From: Sodiomyces alkalinus F11
Taxonomy: Eukaryota > Ascomycota > Sordariomycetes > Glomerellales > Plectosphaerellaceae
NCBI RefSeq assembly: GCF_003711515.1
Contig: NW_021167086.1
Coordinates: forward strand, 722,380-786,379
Reading direction: 5' to 3'
Length of the DNA: 64,000 nt
The translations under genes and the position numbers were made by a program. The stretch's first letter is position 1; each line of letters opens with the position of its first letter. Shown here one piece after another: positions 1-11,594 of the stretch. Below the pieces are notes generated by a model, which searched no databases, had not been told where the DNA came from, and worked only from the letters and a program-made list of their open reading frames with translations.

Positions 1-3000
1 TATAATATAACCTTTTACTTATATTATAATATCTTATTTAAAATATTAGAATTATATATTTTATATTATATAATATAGTATTATTTTATAATATAGAATA
101 TTAAATATATATAGGTATGTATATATACCCTTTTCGCTATATGACTATAACAGGTTATATTATACAATAGTATATATACGTATATGCTGGCTAGTTGGTT
201 CTCTTTTTATCTTAGTAGATATCTTTATCACTAGGCGAACTCTATTCTGTCTCCGGATAACCCTTTACGAGCGCGTATTACACTTTCTAATAATTTCTAG
301 ACTCCTTCTATTATACGAGGTAAATACTTTAACCTAGAACCTCTACGCGATAAGATATATCGCTGCTACGAAGAGGGTTATACCGATTAGGCTTTATACT
401 GTTTTGTGGAAGAGTAGATAGATAGAGCGGTAACACGCTAGACCTTATAGCGTCGTTATAAGATATAGGGCTTATGTAGAGAGACTTATACGCTTATTAC
501 TGATAATCTTATTCGCCGTATTCACACGCTTTTCTTTAATATTCTTAACGACGATAAGATACTCTATTAGCTTTAAGCCGAAGGCTTCTAGATCTTAAGG
601 AAAGGTCTTAAATAAATCTATAGATATTAGCGCCTTTAAAGACGTTAAGATATAGAATAAATCGAAGCCGAACGCTAGCGTATAGAGCTATTCTTCGAAA
701 AGAAAGACCTTACGATATTATTTATAAGAGGCCTAGGTAAAGTATAGCTCTACACGTTTATATGCTAATAAGGTTTTATTATTAGCGTACACGAGCTATA
801 CCGTATATTTATAGAACTATTTCCTAAAGACGTGGCGGTAAGGTATAAGGAGATACGCTACCGTCGAAAAGGCTAAATAACGCCGGGACCTAATTTTATT
901 TAGTCTATAGATACGTACGATAAGTTATTACCCTTCGGCTTTAAAATATACGCAGGGATAAACGCGTACTTAAGGTTTATAACTTAGTTTGATATAGGCG
1001 TATCCGCGTATATATCTAAACATATACTTACTTAGTATATAAAGGTTATTTAGTAAGTTAGCTTTATCCTATAATTAATCCATTCCGATTAAGGTAAAGA
1101 AACCACGCTTATAGCCGGCGGCTATTAGTTTCTTTCCACCGGCTCTTATATAAAGTTAAATCCTACTGGATAAGAGGTTTTAATTAAGTTTAAAGATTAC
1201 TAGGTATTTAGTAAAAGTATCTATAATTAACGGATTAAATTATAGTAGAATAGACTTTACTAATCTCGCGCGGCTTTTTAGCGTGTAAGTATCTAGTTCT
1301 TTTTCTATTTTTAGCACTTTTTACTAATTCTTCTAGGAATTCTTTATTTATCTTTCCGAACACGGCCTTTTCGATCTTTATTCTATTATCGATAAAATTA
1401 CCCTTCTTTACGTCTATATACCTCTAATTTGGACGGATTTTACCCGCTTTATATAAGTGTATAACTACTATATAATTCGTGCCTAACTATCTACACTATA
1501 TATCGTAAACGGAAAGCCTTAGGCCTTTTACTACTAGAGTAGTCCTAACCTTTACGTTCGGGTTAATCCTATACGGCTTTATATACTAGAAAACGTTCTT
1601 ATAGATAAGCTAGTAAGCCTTAACTAATATCTTCTATAAACAATAATAGAAATTTATAGTAGTATAGAAGCTATAGCGATAGGTCTACTAGAAATTCTTA
1701 CTATAAAAGGTAAGTAATATCCTTCGCTGCCTTTATACGAGTATATATAAAAGGGGTTATACTTATACGATTAGGAGAAGAAAGAACCCGTTCTTATAAT
1801 ACTTTCTACGCTATAGGGTAGTATTACTTCGGTTAAAGAGTTTTTTAGAAATAAGGGGATTAGAACTAAGGATTTAGTAGTAGATAAAATTATAAATAAT
1901 AGAGATTATAGCGAATAAATAATTTAAATTTTCTGTCTTCTAACTATTTATAAATATATTTACCCTATTAATCTATTTCGCCTTTTACTTTCGAGATTAT
2001 ACGCTTCCGTCTAGCCGAAGATAATACTATTCGGTCGCATAGATCTATTATTAAGGCCGGTATAATAACTTTACGAGATTAGCGCGGCTTTTATTCCACC
2101 GGTTCTTTATTTTCTTCTTTTAATTCCACTTATTTATCATTTTCTTACTTTAGTTCTATCTATTCCTCTTTTCTTTTCTTTAGCTCCGGTTAGCTAGTAT
2201 TAGCTAGCTATAATCCTTCTTACTCTGTATCGGTAGCCTTTCCTTTACCTTTATTCTTTTCCGCGCAAGGCAGTTTAGTGATTTCTTTCTTTACCGTAAT
2301 TAGAATATTATCTTCTTCCTCCGGCTCTTTTTATATAGTTATTTTTCGGCCCGCGCGCTTACGAGAAATATTAGAGTTAACTTAGTCGGCTTTAACTTCC
2401 GTTATACAAAGAAAGCTAAGATAAACTTCTTTTAAAAGTCGAATTCTAGACTCACGTAGTAACGTATATAAAGTGATAGTTATATATATCTTATTTCGAT
2501 AAAAGTTAACTTTTTACCGGTTTTTATTATTATAGGGGAAAACTATAAGGTCTTAGTCGAATTATTTCTTCTTTATATTAAACTATATAATAATATAACG
2601 TATAAGATCTTAATATATAGATAATACTAGGTTAAGTAAAATAGTAACTTAGCCTATAACCTTTTATCCGAGTATATTTATAAATTTTTAAAAGAAGATA
2701 CCGCCGCTTAAGACTATAGTACTCGCCGCTATATAATATAATACTAATTTCCTTTATCGGCGTGGGTTACTTTTCCTTATTAGTTTACGCGATACTAACT
2801 TTTCGCTCCGTTTTACTAAGCCGTAGCGCCCGTATTAGTATTTAACCTTACCGGGCTTTAAGCGCCTGCACGGCCCTGGTTTCTGTCTTAGGCTTTTATT
2901 CCTTTTTAGGTAGTATTAATTTAATTAAATTAATAATAGACCTATCCAAAAGGCCGATAAAGTTTCTTTTTTAACCCGGCTAATAGTATTAGGAGATATA

Positions 3001-3430
3001 CTATAGCTTAGGTAGACCGCCTAATAGGGATTTCGATTAAATAGAAGTGTATATTTAATATTCAGAATAGGGCAGAGTAAAAAGACGTCCTCCGTTATTA
3101 TATCGATAGTAAGATTATCGCGTTAAATTATTTATAATAGAAAGATACTGCTAGTAAGTACTATAAATACTTACGCAAGATTATATAATAGCTTTTAAGA
3201 TAATTATATTTATACGGGCTTTAGATATAAGAGCCAGTAAGTAAGCTAAATACTTATGCGGTATTATATAGCAGGTTATAAGAAATTCTTATTTATATAG
3301 GTTTTATACGTAATAGTTATAGACGAAATCATTAACTTACTATTTACTATATTCTGATATATAAAGGTAAATAGTACTACTAAGCCTACCTAGTAATACG
3401 TTATTACTATTTTTAGAAGTTATTATAGTG
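1..3430. repeat. RIP-degraded AT-rich repeat block (transposon relic)
   Basis: The block is extremely AT-rich, most so in the first 180 bases, and is dominated by TpA, while CpA and TpG are nearly absent over long stretches (for example 301-360 and 1201-1260 have none). CpG survives in places. This is the footprint of repeat-induced point mutation, which turns CpA into TpA on both strands of duplicated DNA before meiosis. No reading frame of useful length survives on either strand. The change back to normal composition near 3430 is abrupt. The size and context suggest a dead transposable element or several nested ones, but I could not recognise a transposase, reverse transcriptase or terminal repeat, so the element class is unknown. 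The left edge lies outside the window. Confidence 0.85.
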
Positions 3431-4584
3431 TCCCCTGCGGTATACGGTAAAAGTCGCCAGAAGTCTTATGTAATCTGAAGGATGACTCACTAAACCGTTG
3501 CCCGTTGCACTGCCTGATTGCCTGCCAAGCCCGTATGATCGCCACTGACTAACGGGCAGTACCTTAGTAATAACGGCCAATAGAACGTTCCGTTCATACA
3601 GGGTCGGTACATACGAAGTAGAACGCAGGTTCAGATTGTGTATGAAAATACCCGCAAGAACATGTACGGGCAGTGAGTCAATCTGCTGGGATGATGGTGA
3701 TGAGACGCCTCGTCCATAATTAATTACCCAGCAGTCTGTGTGGTTTATCGGTTCTTAGCCTGCGAGTAATTAATGGTCCAGTTTTCCTGTGAGTGCCGGT
3801 CTTTGATTCTTGCCAAGCGATTACTCTTATAAGCTGTGGAAATGAGATTCGAGATGGGACTCAATGGGAGTGTCATGGCCTAAAATGTCACGTGTGAGGT
3901 CTCGGTAGTCAAACGTGAGGTCCCTTCAAGATTCCAGGTACTCAGACTAGGTAGTAAGCTACCTTAACCTAAGGTACCTACCAGCATAGCGGAACACGTC
4001 CGTCGTACTAACCCGATCCTTATACCGACCCAGGACTTGTTAAAGAAGAAAAGAAGAAAAAAGGCTCGTCTTATTGCGTTGCCCAGAAAAGGGAGACGAG
4101 AAACCAGATGAGCGAGACTTGGAAAGATATGCTGGGCTTCTTCTATTCGAGACATGTCTCTCCCTCCCTTTCTCTCTTCGGTGGGTGGATGCGGCATTTG
4201 GCAGTATCATTGACTTGGCGTAGATTACCTTATCATAACACGCCACACACCCGCAGGCCGCCTCCACATTCATAGACCACCGTCAGCATATAACGTACGC
4301 GGAATAGGTAAACAGAGGCGGGATTGACTGCAATTGTTCTGCCTGGTGGGGTGAGGGTTTTACAGGATGCATGGAGTATGTATGTAAGGTAAGATAGGCG
4401 CCTAACCGGCAGATATCCAGCTTACCGATACGGAAGGACGGAAAATCCTCCAGACCGACCAACTAGGGAGGTGAATCACTTGTAAATAATTATGGATGAT
4501 TTCGAGTCGTCTCTATGCAATGGCTCAATGGCCACGGTATGCACGTCCAAGGGTGGTCGATATACGCCTATTAATGAAGAAGCA
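3431..4584. other. Intergenic, no gene seen
   Basis: Normal-composition sequence between the RIP block and the GST-like gene. It has only short, unsupported reading frames. It contains KpnI-like palindromic stretches such as the taaggtacctacc at about 3969-3982, a motif type that recurs in other intergenic parts of this window (52100, 59165, 62510). Because the GST-like gene is on the minus strand, this stretch holds its 3' flank. Confidence 0.6.
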
Positions 4585-5442
4585 TTATTTTACGCCACCA
4601 AAGCGCTCTCGTAACGCGGCGTGCAACTGTCCAAAAACACCAGCATGCCACGTCCGAACCTCCTCCCACTCGCTCTCCGGCAACGTCTTGCTCATCATGC
4701 GCAACCACCCGCCGACAATAACGTCCGCATAGGAAGGCCGGCCCCCCAGCAAGAACGGGCCCGTCGCATCCCGCTGAAACATAGCGGCCAAGTCACGCAG
4801 GGCGTCCCGCAGGGAGACTTTTAGCTTGTCCCGCGCCTCGCCGGCGATGGCCAAGTCGTCCCAAGACTGCGCCCCGGTCCTCCGCATGAACTCCGCCTTG
4901 ATCCGGTCCTCGTACGCCGGGTCCCAGCGCATCCCGTGCGCCATGAGCTGGGCGTGCATGGTGAAGGCCATGTCGACGTTGGCGTTGAAGCGGGCGTAGT
5001 CCGCGTGGAGGTCGTCGTCGTCGCGCTCGGAGAGCGGGATGGCGATGGTCCCGTGGAACTCGAAGCCGAGGTTCTGCGGCGGGAAGAGGTCGCCGGCGCC
5101 TGCGTCCGGGAAGGTGATTTGTAGGTGGTTGGCGATGTCGAAGGAGTCGCCGATAGCGGACCCGGTGGTGGAGTCGGTCAGGGCGGGGAGGGTGTAGAAG
5201 TCGGTGCCGTCTGCGAATTTGCGGCACGCTGGCAGGCCCAGGCTGCGTCGGACGGTGGTGATGTCAGGCATTTGGATCCATTGTGTCGTATAGGGGACGC
5301 CCTTGAAGTTGAGGGCGTATCGTGCCTTCCAGGGGTTCGGGGCACAGGTGTTTTCCTCGTAGGGCGGTGCGAAGGCGATGTCGTACAAGACGAGACCCGA
5401 GGAGTTGGTAGGGCTGGTACCGCTAGTGGCGTCTGTTGTCAT
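4585..5442 (-). CDS. Glutathione S-transferase-like protein (fungal UstS-type)
   Basis: A single-exon gene of 285 residues. After a short Ser/Thr-rich leader the N-terminus reads as a thioredoxin-fold GST domain: a first strand around LVLYDIAF, then NPWKARYALNFKGVPY, the first helix and second strand typical of fungal GST-like proteins. The helical C-terminal half ends with a conserved-looking ATGPFLLGGRPSYADVIVGG stretch, which matches the GST C-terminal N-capping box with its invariant Asp. The family conjugates glutathione or isomerises small molecules; some members act in secondary metabolism, but no biosynthetic genes are next to it here. I chose the ATG at 5442 because the longer reading frame to 5589 adds 49 residues of non-conserved, low-quality sequence. 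It sits next to RIP-damaged DNA but its own composition is normal and the frame is intact. The substrate is unknown. Confidence 0.8.
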   Translation of the reverse strand: MTTDATSGTSPTNSSGLVLYDIAFAPPYEENTCAPNPWKARYALNFKGVPYTTQWIQMPDITTVRRSLGLPACRKFADGTDFYTLPALTDSTTGSAIGDSFDIANHLQITFPDAGAGDLFPPQNLGFEFHGTIAIPLSERDDDDLHADYARFNANVDMAFTMHAQLMAHGMRWDPAYEDRIKAEFMRRTGAQSWDDLAIAGEARDKLKVSLRDALRDLAAMFQRDATGPFLLGGRPSYADVIVGGWLRMMSKTLPESEWEEVRTWHAGVFGQLHAALRERFGGVK

Positions 5443-7832
5443 GGCCGTATCTATGTATATGGGGATATCTGTTGTATTATTGGGCGGTATATGTCTCGAG
5501 TATCGGTAGAGATTTCCTATCCGGGTTGGTGGCTGAAAGTGCTCTCGACCTTGATGACAAGAAACGTCCGACGTCCAACACCGCGACATACACGTTCAGA
5601 TACCACGTCTGCCCCGAGTGGCGGGAATAAGGTACTTTATTCAACAGGAACAAGTGACAGTTGACATCATAGGTAACCCGATGACTCGCTTGCCCAGGGC
5701 GAATACGTTGTACATACAACGTATACAACGTACCTTGATCAACGGTGGTACGAGGTAGCGTGCATCGTAGCGTGCATCGTAAGCGCAAGGTACCTTGCAC
5801 ACAACGTAGAGGACCGTACCACAACTAAGGTAGCCACAGTCCGTCGCCATTACCTAGTCGTTTTTAGTCACCTTCAGACCCTGCCGTACGTGTACTAGCG
5901 TACACTAATTTCTCCCATAATCGGTAATTAACACATCCGTGCGTTCGACCCACTAAAACCATGCCCCATTTTCCATCGTGCTCCCAGGGGTCAACTCGTC
6001 AACTCGTCATCTTTGTCCCACCACACCACACTCCGAGTGTCGTCCCTCCCCACATCCCACATCCCCCACATCCTGCCAGTTCTCCCAGCATTCAAAAGAT
6101 GTTATTTGTCACTTACTCTGTCACCAGACGGTTTGGACTGGGCAGGCCGTTAAGGGACGGGGCCGCGGTTGTGTTGTTGCATTGAGGCTGGCCGGAAAAC
6201 GCAAAAAGGGCAGCTGCGATACAAAAATGGTCTAACAATCGAACCATCGAAGCGTTTACGGCAGCGTGGCAGCGTACGGAGTAGCGCGCATCATGGGAGT
6301 CCACCAACTTTGCAACGTTGACGGTAGATGCCCGAAGTGAGCGTGTTGCCAACCTTGTGTTGACTCCAACCGCCTAGCAGACACGGAATCACACCACGGA
6401 CGCTTCTGTGATGCTGCGTGCTGCGTGCTGCGTCCCTCTCCCGCTTCTGAGTCCTTCTGCGGCTCCTCGGATGGTTTCTCGATTTCTCATCGCAGTCTCG
6501 CCTTGCCTTGCTTACCTTTCCCCTTTTGAATTGCAGGGCGAGACTGGGTGACATCGTCTCTTGACATCACTCGAGGGAGAAAGAAAAGAAAAAAAAAAGG
6601 AAAAAAAAAAGAAGAAAAAAAAGGAAATGAAATGAACGGACGAGAATTAATTATTTTTAGCGTGCACTGCCCGCAACTCGGACCCCTTATTAAGACTCTC
6701 CCTCCTTTTCAACTGGAGCCAATCCAGACACCGAGCCCCCACCCCTGCTTCTCGCATTTGGACCCTTAGAGGGGTGATCCCTTCTGAGGTGGAGGGAGGG
6801 GCTCTCGTCTTGGGGTCTGTCTTGGGTTCTTGCGGGCCCTGGAGCCCTGGACATGGCGGCTCGGCCACTTTCTCACGCCTTTCTCACATCCGGAACCAGA
6901 GGGACCGACTAGGCCGGAGACCCCCCTGACCTTGCAGCCAACCAATATCTGTCGGTACGCGTGCGTGATACGCGACATCTTTCAACTAAGCCCAGTCCAT
7001 TCACCGCGTCTCGTATTACTATATTTCTTTTCCTACCTCATGCTCTTTTCGGGGGCATTCTGCCTGCATCATTCCGAGATGCGAATACAACGCACGATCT
7101 TGGCCGTCCTTTTGTGGTTTCTTGGCCACACCACCCGCCATCGTCTGAACCACGCTTCTCACCATGGGCTGCCGCTATTGGAATTGTGGCTTGGATTGCC
7201 ACTTCTTCCCAGAGAAGGTGGGGGAGGGGGCGTTGAAGCCAGGGTGAACGATGGGATGGGCCTCTCGTCGTGCTCATCCACCTCTACGGAGTACTCCGTA
7301 CGCACAGCTCCCGCTTCAGCCTTCCGACGGTTTCCCCTTTTGGGCGTTCAATCTGCTCTTATTATTGCCTTATCATTTTTCGAAACCCCCTTCCAGCGTG
7401 TAAGTACGACGTACCGACACGCCGTTCGATTCTCCTTTTGGCGCCGTTTCGTATTGGTCAATTATTTTCCGTCCTTCGCTCAAAGATCGATAGAACCCCG
7501 CCACGTCCGTCTGCTTACACGAGGTATCCCCGTCTCGGAACCCCGTCAGGAGGTCTTGGTTCTGGTTGCTGGGTCCTTGGGAGGGAGCTTGCCTGTGCTG
7601 CTGTCCGAAGCCTTTGCGAAATATTCATCACCTTTTTTTTTTTTTTTGTAGTTATAAACATAATTAGCCTCACTCTCCCCGCCGTTCTTTTCTTTCGTTG
7701 AACCCTCTTCTCCCGCACCCGGTTCGCCTCCCCTGTTTTGCGATCTCTTATCGCTGCCACTCGTTTATTGTTTTGTTGCTTAGTCTTCCTCGTTGGAAGA
7801 TTCTCGTGGTCTTCGCGACCCCCTTCTTCACC
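5443..7832. other. Intergenic; promoters of the GST-like and WSC-oxidase genes
   Basis: About 2.4 kb between divergent genes. 5640-5830 is full of short imperfect direct and inverted repeats built on gtacaacgta, gcatcgtagcgt and aaggtacctt. A purine tract of about 45 bases (A/G only) lies at 6580-6626 and a T17 tract near 7631-7647. The part from about 7250 on is pyrimidine-rich, as expected for the 5' untranslated region of the oxidase gene. Open frames here (for example 6830-7651) lack any recognisable domain, and I do not call them. Confidence 0.55.
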
Positions 7833-10800
7833 ATGAAGACCACGCATCTCTCGCTCGCTTTTCTATCCTCGGCGGCTGTCGCCAATGCTGCCGTCGCCCG
7901 TGTCGCCAAGCGGGATGCCCCCGAGACCATTGATGGAGGATGGGAGTACCAAGGCTGCTACATGTACGGAGCCCCCTCCTATGAACCATGGACCTTCTCC
8001 CCCGTCCGTGTCGTGTCGTCATGTTCTCGCAACACCTCTTTCGGTGTCGTCCGTGCAAAACAACAACTAACATGCCCAATGCAGCGATGTCGCTGGTCGG
8101 ACTCTCACTGGTCCTTCGCTAGCTTCGGCCGAGATGACCAACGAAGTGTGCGCCGAGTTCTGTGCTGACAATGGCTTCTCCTACGCTGGAACGGAGTGGT
8201 TCCACGAATGCTGTATGTCTCCCGCTACTCCTGCCTATTCTGTTCTGTTTCCCTCAGAGGCTCTTCTTTGCTAATGTCGTGCCTTGTTCTCGAACAGACT
8301 GCGGCAACTCTCTCGCTCCTGGAGGCATCCTCGCCAACGAGGCCGATTGCAACACCCCTTGCGCCGGCGACTCCGCCCAGCCATGTGGTGGCGGCAACAG
8401 GCTGACCCTGTATTTCAACGAGGGCGTCACCGGCCCCGGTGTCAATCCTGGTGTTGATGGTTGGGAGTCGATGGGCTGCTACACCGAGGGCACAACAGGG
8501 CGCACCCTGACCCACGGCGTCGGCAGCATTCCCGGCGCCGAGATGACCGTGGCTAAATGTGTAGCGGCTTGCGAGACCGCCGACTTCATCCTGGCCGGCG
8601 TCGAATACGGAGGCGAATGCTGTGAGTAGTGTTTCCTTTCTCTTCTCTCCTCTTCTTTCTGGCGGTGCCAGTTGGCCCGGTGGGAGCTGTGTCAGACTGA
8701 CGAGAAACAACGCAGACTGTGGAAACAGCATCCAGAACGGCGGCGCACCCTCCGAGAATGGTTGCAACATGCTTTGCAATGGCAACTCGACCGAATACTG
8801 CGGCGGCCCCGGCCATCTGAACATCTACAACTTTGAGAACAGTTACGAGCCGCCGTCTGCTACAGCTACAGGTGCTCCTTCTGCGCCTGTTTCTGCGCCT
8901 GCTTCTGCTTCTGTTTCTGCTTCTTCCGTCCCCTCTTCCGTCGTCCCCGGCGCGCCGACCGAGGTGGACCCTGAGCATCCGGAAACCATCGGATCCTACA
9001 ACTGGTACGGGTGTCAGACCGAAGGCACTGGGACCCGTGCCCTGTCCGCCAAAACCTTCGCCGACGACGACATGACGCTCGCCGCCTGCGAGGCCTTCTG
9101 CGACGGATACACCTTCTTCGGCACCGAGTACGGCCGCGAATGCTACTGCGGCAACCAGTTCAACACCGGCTCCCAACCGGCCCCGGAGTCCGACTGCAAC
9201 ATGCCTTGTGGCGGTAGCCCCTTGGAGTTCTGCGGCGCCGGCAACCGACTGTCCGTGTACGCTCTGGAAGGCGCTGCGCCGCAACCCTCCGACTCGCCCA
9301 TCCCGTCCCCGTCGGCGCTCCCATCCGAATCGGACGTCTCGGCAACCACCACCGGTCCCGCCGTACCGGCCCCAACCGACTATCCCAGCGGCTGGGAAGA
9401 GCACGGCTGCTGGGTCGACGCAGTGGCCGGCCGCATCCTCGCCCACCAAGGGCCCGACGACCAGACCCTGACGCTGGGGAAGTGCGCCCACTACTGCTAC
9501 GACCTGGGATATCGCCTGGCCGGCGCCCAGTACCACCACCAGTGCTTTTGCGGTAACGAGATCATCAACGGCGGCGTTGAGGCTAACAGCGAGTCCGAGT
9601 GCAACACGCCCTGCGCTGGCAATAGTGCCCAGATGTGTGGCGGCCCTGCCCGCATGCTGATTATTTCCGACGGCCCCCCCGACGCCTTCGCGCCCCCCGA
9701 GGCGCAGAAGAGCGGCTTCAACGGCGACTGGACGTACCAGGGCTGCGTGCAGGGCATCGTAGACGGCGGCGCCCGCACCTTCTTCTGGCAGAACTTCATG
9801 CCGGGCGTCATGACTGCCAATACGTGCCTCGACCGCTGCGCCGAGTATGGCTACATGGCCGCCGGTCTCGAGTACGGCCAGGAATGCTACTGCGGTGATC
9901 CGGCCAACATCGACGTGATGGGCGCCGCGTTCCGTCCCGAATCCGAGTGCAACGTCCTCTGCGCCGGCAACCAGTCGTCCATCTGCGGCGGCGGTTCCCG
10001 CATGTCGACCTATTTCTGGACCGGCGACCCGCTCTACTCCTGGGACTTCCCCCAGGACAGGACCGAAGCGGGCGAGTACGAGCTCCTCATCGGAGGCGTG
10101 GTGATCCCGCTGATCACGATGGAGTCCATCACCGGCAAGGTCTCTTTCTTGGAGAAGTGGGGCACGGGTCCCATCAACTCGACCGGTGCCTACGAGCTCG
10201 ACCTCTCCCTCGTGCCGGACTTTGACCGGGCCTGGCGTGAGATGCACGTCCGCACCGACTTGTTCTGCGCCGCGGGCGTGACCCTCCCCGACAAGGCCGG
10301 ACGCCAGCTGACGGTGGGCGGCTGGTCGGGCGAATCGACCTACGGCGTCCGGCTGTACTGGCCCGACGGCTCGGCCGGCGTGAACGGCACGAACGACTGG
10401 GAGGAGAACGTCAACGTTCTGTCTCTGCAGGACGGGCGGTGGTACCCCACGGCGATGATCATGGCGAACGGGTCCATCTTCGTCATCGGCGGCGAGGAAG
10501 GGTCGAACGGGGCGCCGGTGCCGACGATCGAACTGCTGCCCTCGACCGGGACGGCGCCGCTGTACATGGACTGGCTCGAGCGGACCGACCCCAACAACCT
10601 GTACCCGTTCTGCGCGGTGCTGCCGAGCGAGGACATCTTCGTGGCGTACTGGAACGAGGCGCGCATCCTCGACAAGACGACGTTCGAGACGCGGACGGAG
10701 CTGCCCAACATCCCCGGCGCGGTCAACAACCCGATGGGCGGGCGCACGTACCCGCTCGAGGGCACGGGGGTGCTCCTCCCGCAGCACGCGCCGTACGACG

Positions 10801-11594
10801 AGCCGCTGGGGATCCTCATCTGCGGCGGGTCGACGGAGGGCGCCAGCACGGCGCTGGACAACTGCGTGACGATCTACCCGGAGGCGGACGAGCCGGAGTG
10901 GGTGCTGGAGCGGATGCCGTCGCGGCGCGTCATCTCGTGCATGGCGCCGCTGCCGGACGGGACGTACCTGATCAACAACGGCGCGCAGCAGGGCGTGGCC
11001 GGGTTCGGGCTGGCGCAGAACCCCAACCTCAACGCGCTGCTCTACGACCCGACGCGGCCCGTCGGCGCGCGCATCACGGTCATGGCCAACACGACGATCC
11101 CGCGCATGTACCACTCGGAGTCGATCACGCTCCTCGACGGCCGCGTGCTCGTGTCCGGGTCCGACCCGGACGACGGCGTCCACCCGCAGGAGTACCGCGT
11201 CGAGGTGTTCAACCCGCCGTACCTGACGCGCGGCCTCCCGCGGCCGACCTTTACGCTGGAGAACACGGATTGGGAGTACGGCGAGGCGGTCAGCTTTACG
11301 CTCGGCGGGGTGGCGGTGAATGGCGACATTGAGGTGTCGCTGCTGGGCGCGGTGTCGTCGACGCACGGCAACTCGATGGGCGCAAGGACGATCTTCCCGG
11401 AGGTGACGTGCGAGGGGACGAGCTGTACGGTTGTGGCGCCGCCGACGGCGGGTATCTGCCCGCCTGGGTGGTACCAGTTCTTTGTTCTTGATGGCGGCAT
11501 CCCGGCGGTGGGCGTGTATGTGCGGATTGGTGGCGATCCGGCCGAGTTGGGTAACTGGCCTAATGCGCCTGGATTCGCTCTCCCGGGGGTGTAG
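7833..11594 (+). CDS. Secreted copper radical oxidase (glyoxal oxidase type) with five WSC domains
   Basis: Four exons by my splicing: 7833-7963, 8085-8212, 8298-8621 and 8716-11594, giving 1,153 residues. Intron 1 uses GTACGG and a ctaac branch point; this choice rebuilds a full WSC domain (GCY-I-DVAGRTLTG). A signal peptide covers about residues 1-20, followed by a Lys-Arg at 26-27 that could be a Kex2 site. WSC domains, each with the CYCGN and C-x-x-x-C-x-G pattern, lie at about 37-130, 141-235, 289-375, 419-505 and 532-628; a Ser/Ala/Pro linker separates the second and third. From about 643 comes a glyoxal oxidase beta-propeller with C712 in FCAAG, Y771 in RWYPTA, Y993-H994 in RMYHSES and H1078 in THGNSMGAR, which match the Cys-Tyr cofactor, axial Tyr and His copper ligands of AA5_1 enzymes. 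The C-terminal DUF1929-like domain is intact. The family oxidises aldehydes or alcohols and releases hydrogen peroxide outside the cell; WSC domains bind glycans and would anchor it to a wall or to plant polymer. Confidence 0.92.

Noticed and set aside
1..3430. Search for a surviving LTR element or telomere-proximal repeat
   Set aside because: No terminal repeats, primer-binding site, reverse transcriptase motif or TTAGGG array could be read in the RIP-altered sequence.
6830..7651. 273-codon plus-strand frame
   Set aside because: No domain, no coding bias, ends in a T tract; most likely leader sequence of the oxidase gene.
8586..11366. 926-codon minus-strand frame
   Set aside because: Shadow of the WSC-oxidase exon caused by strong third-position GC bias; the plus strand carries clear domains and catalytic residues.
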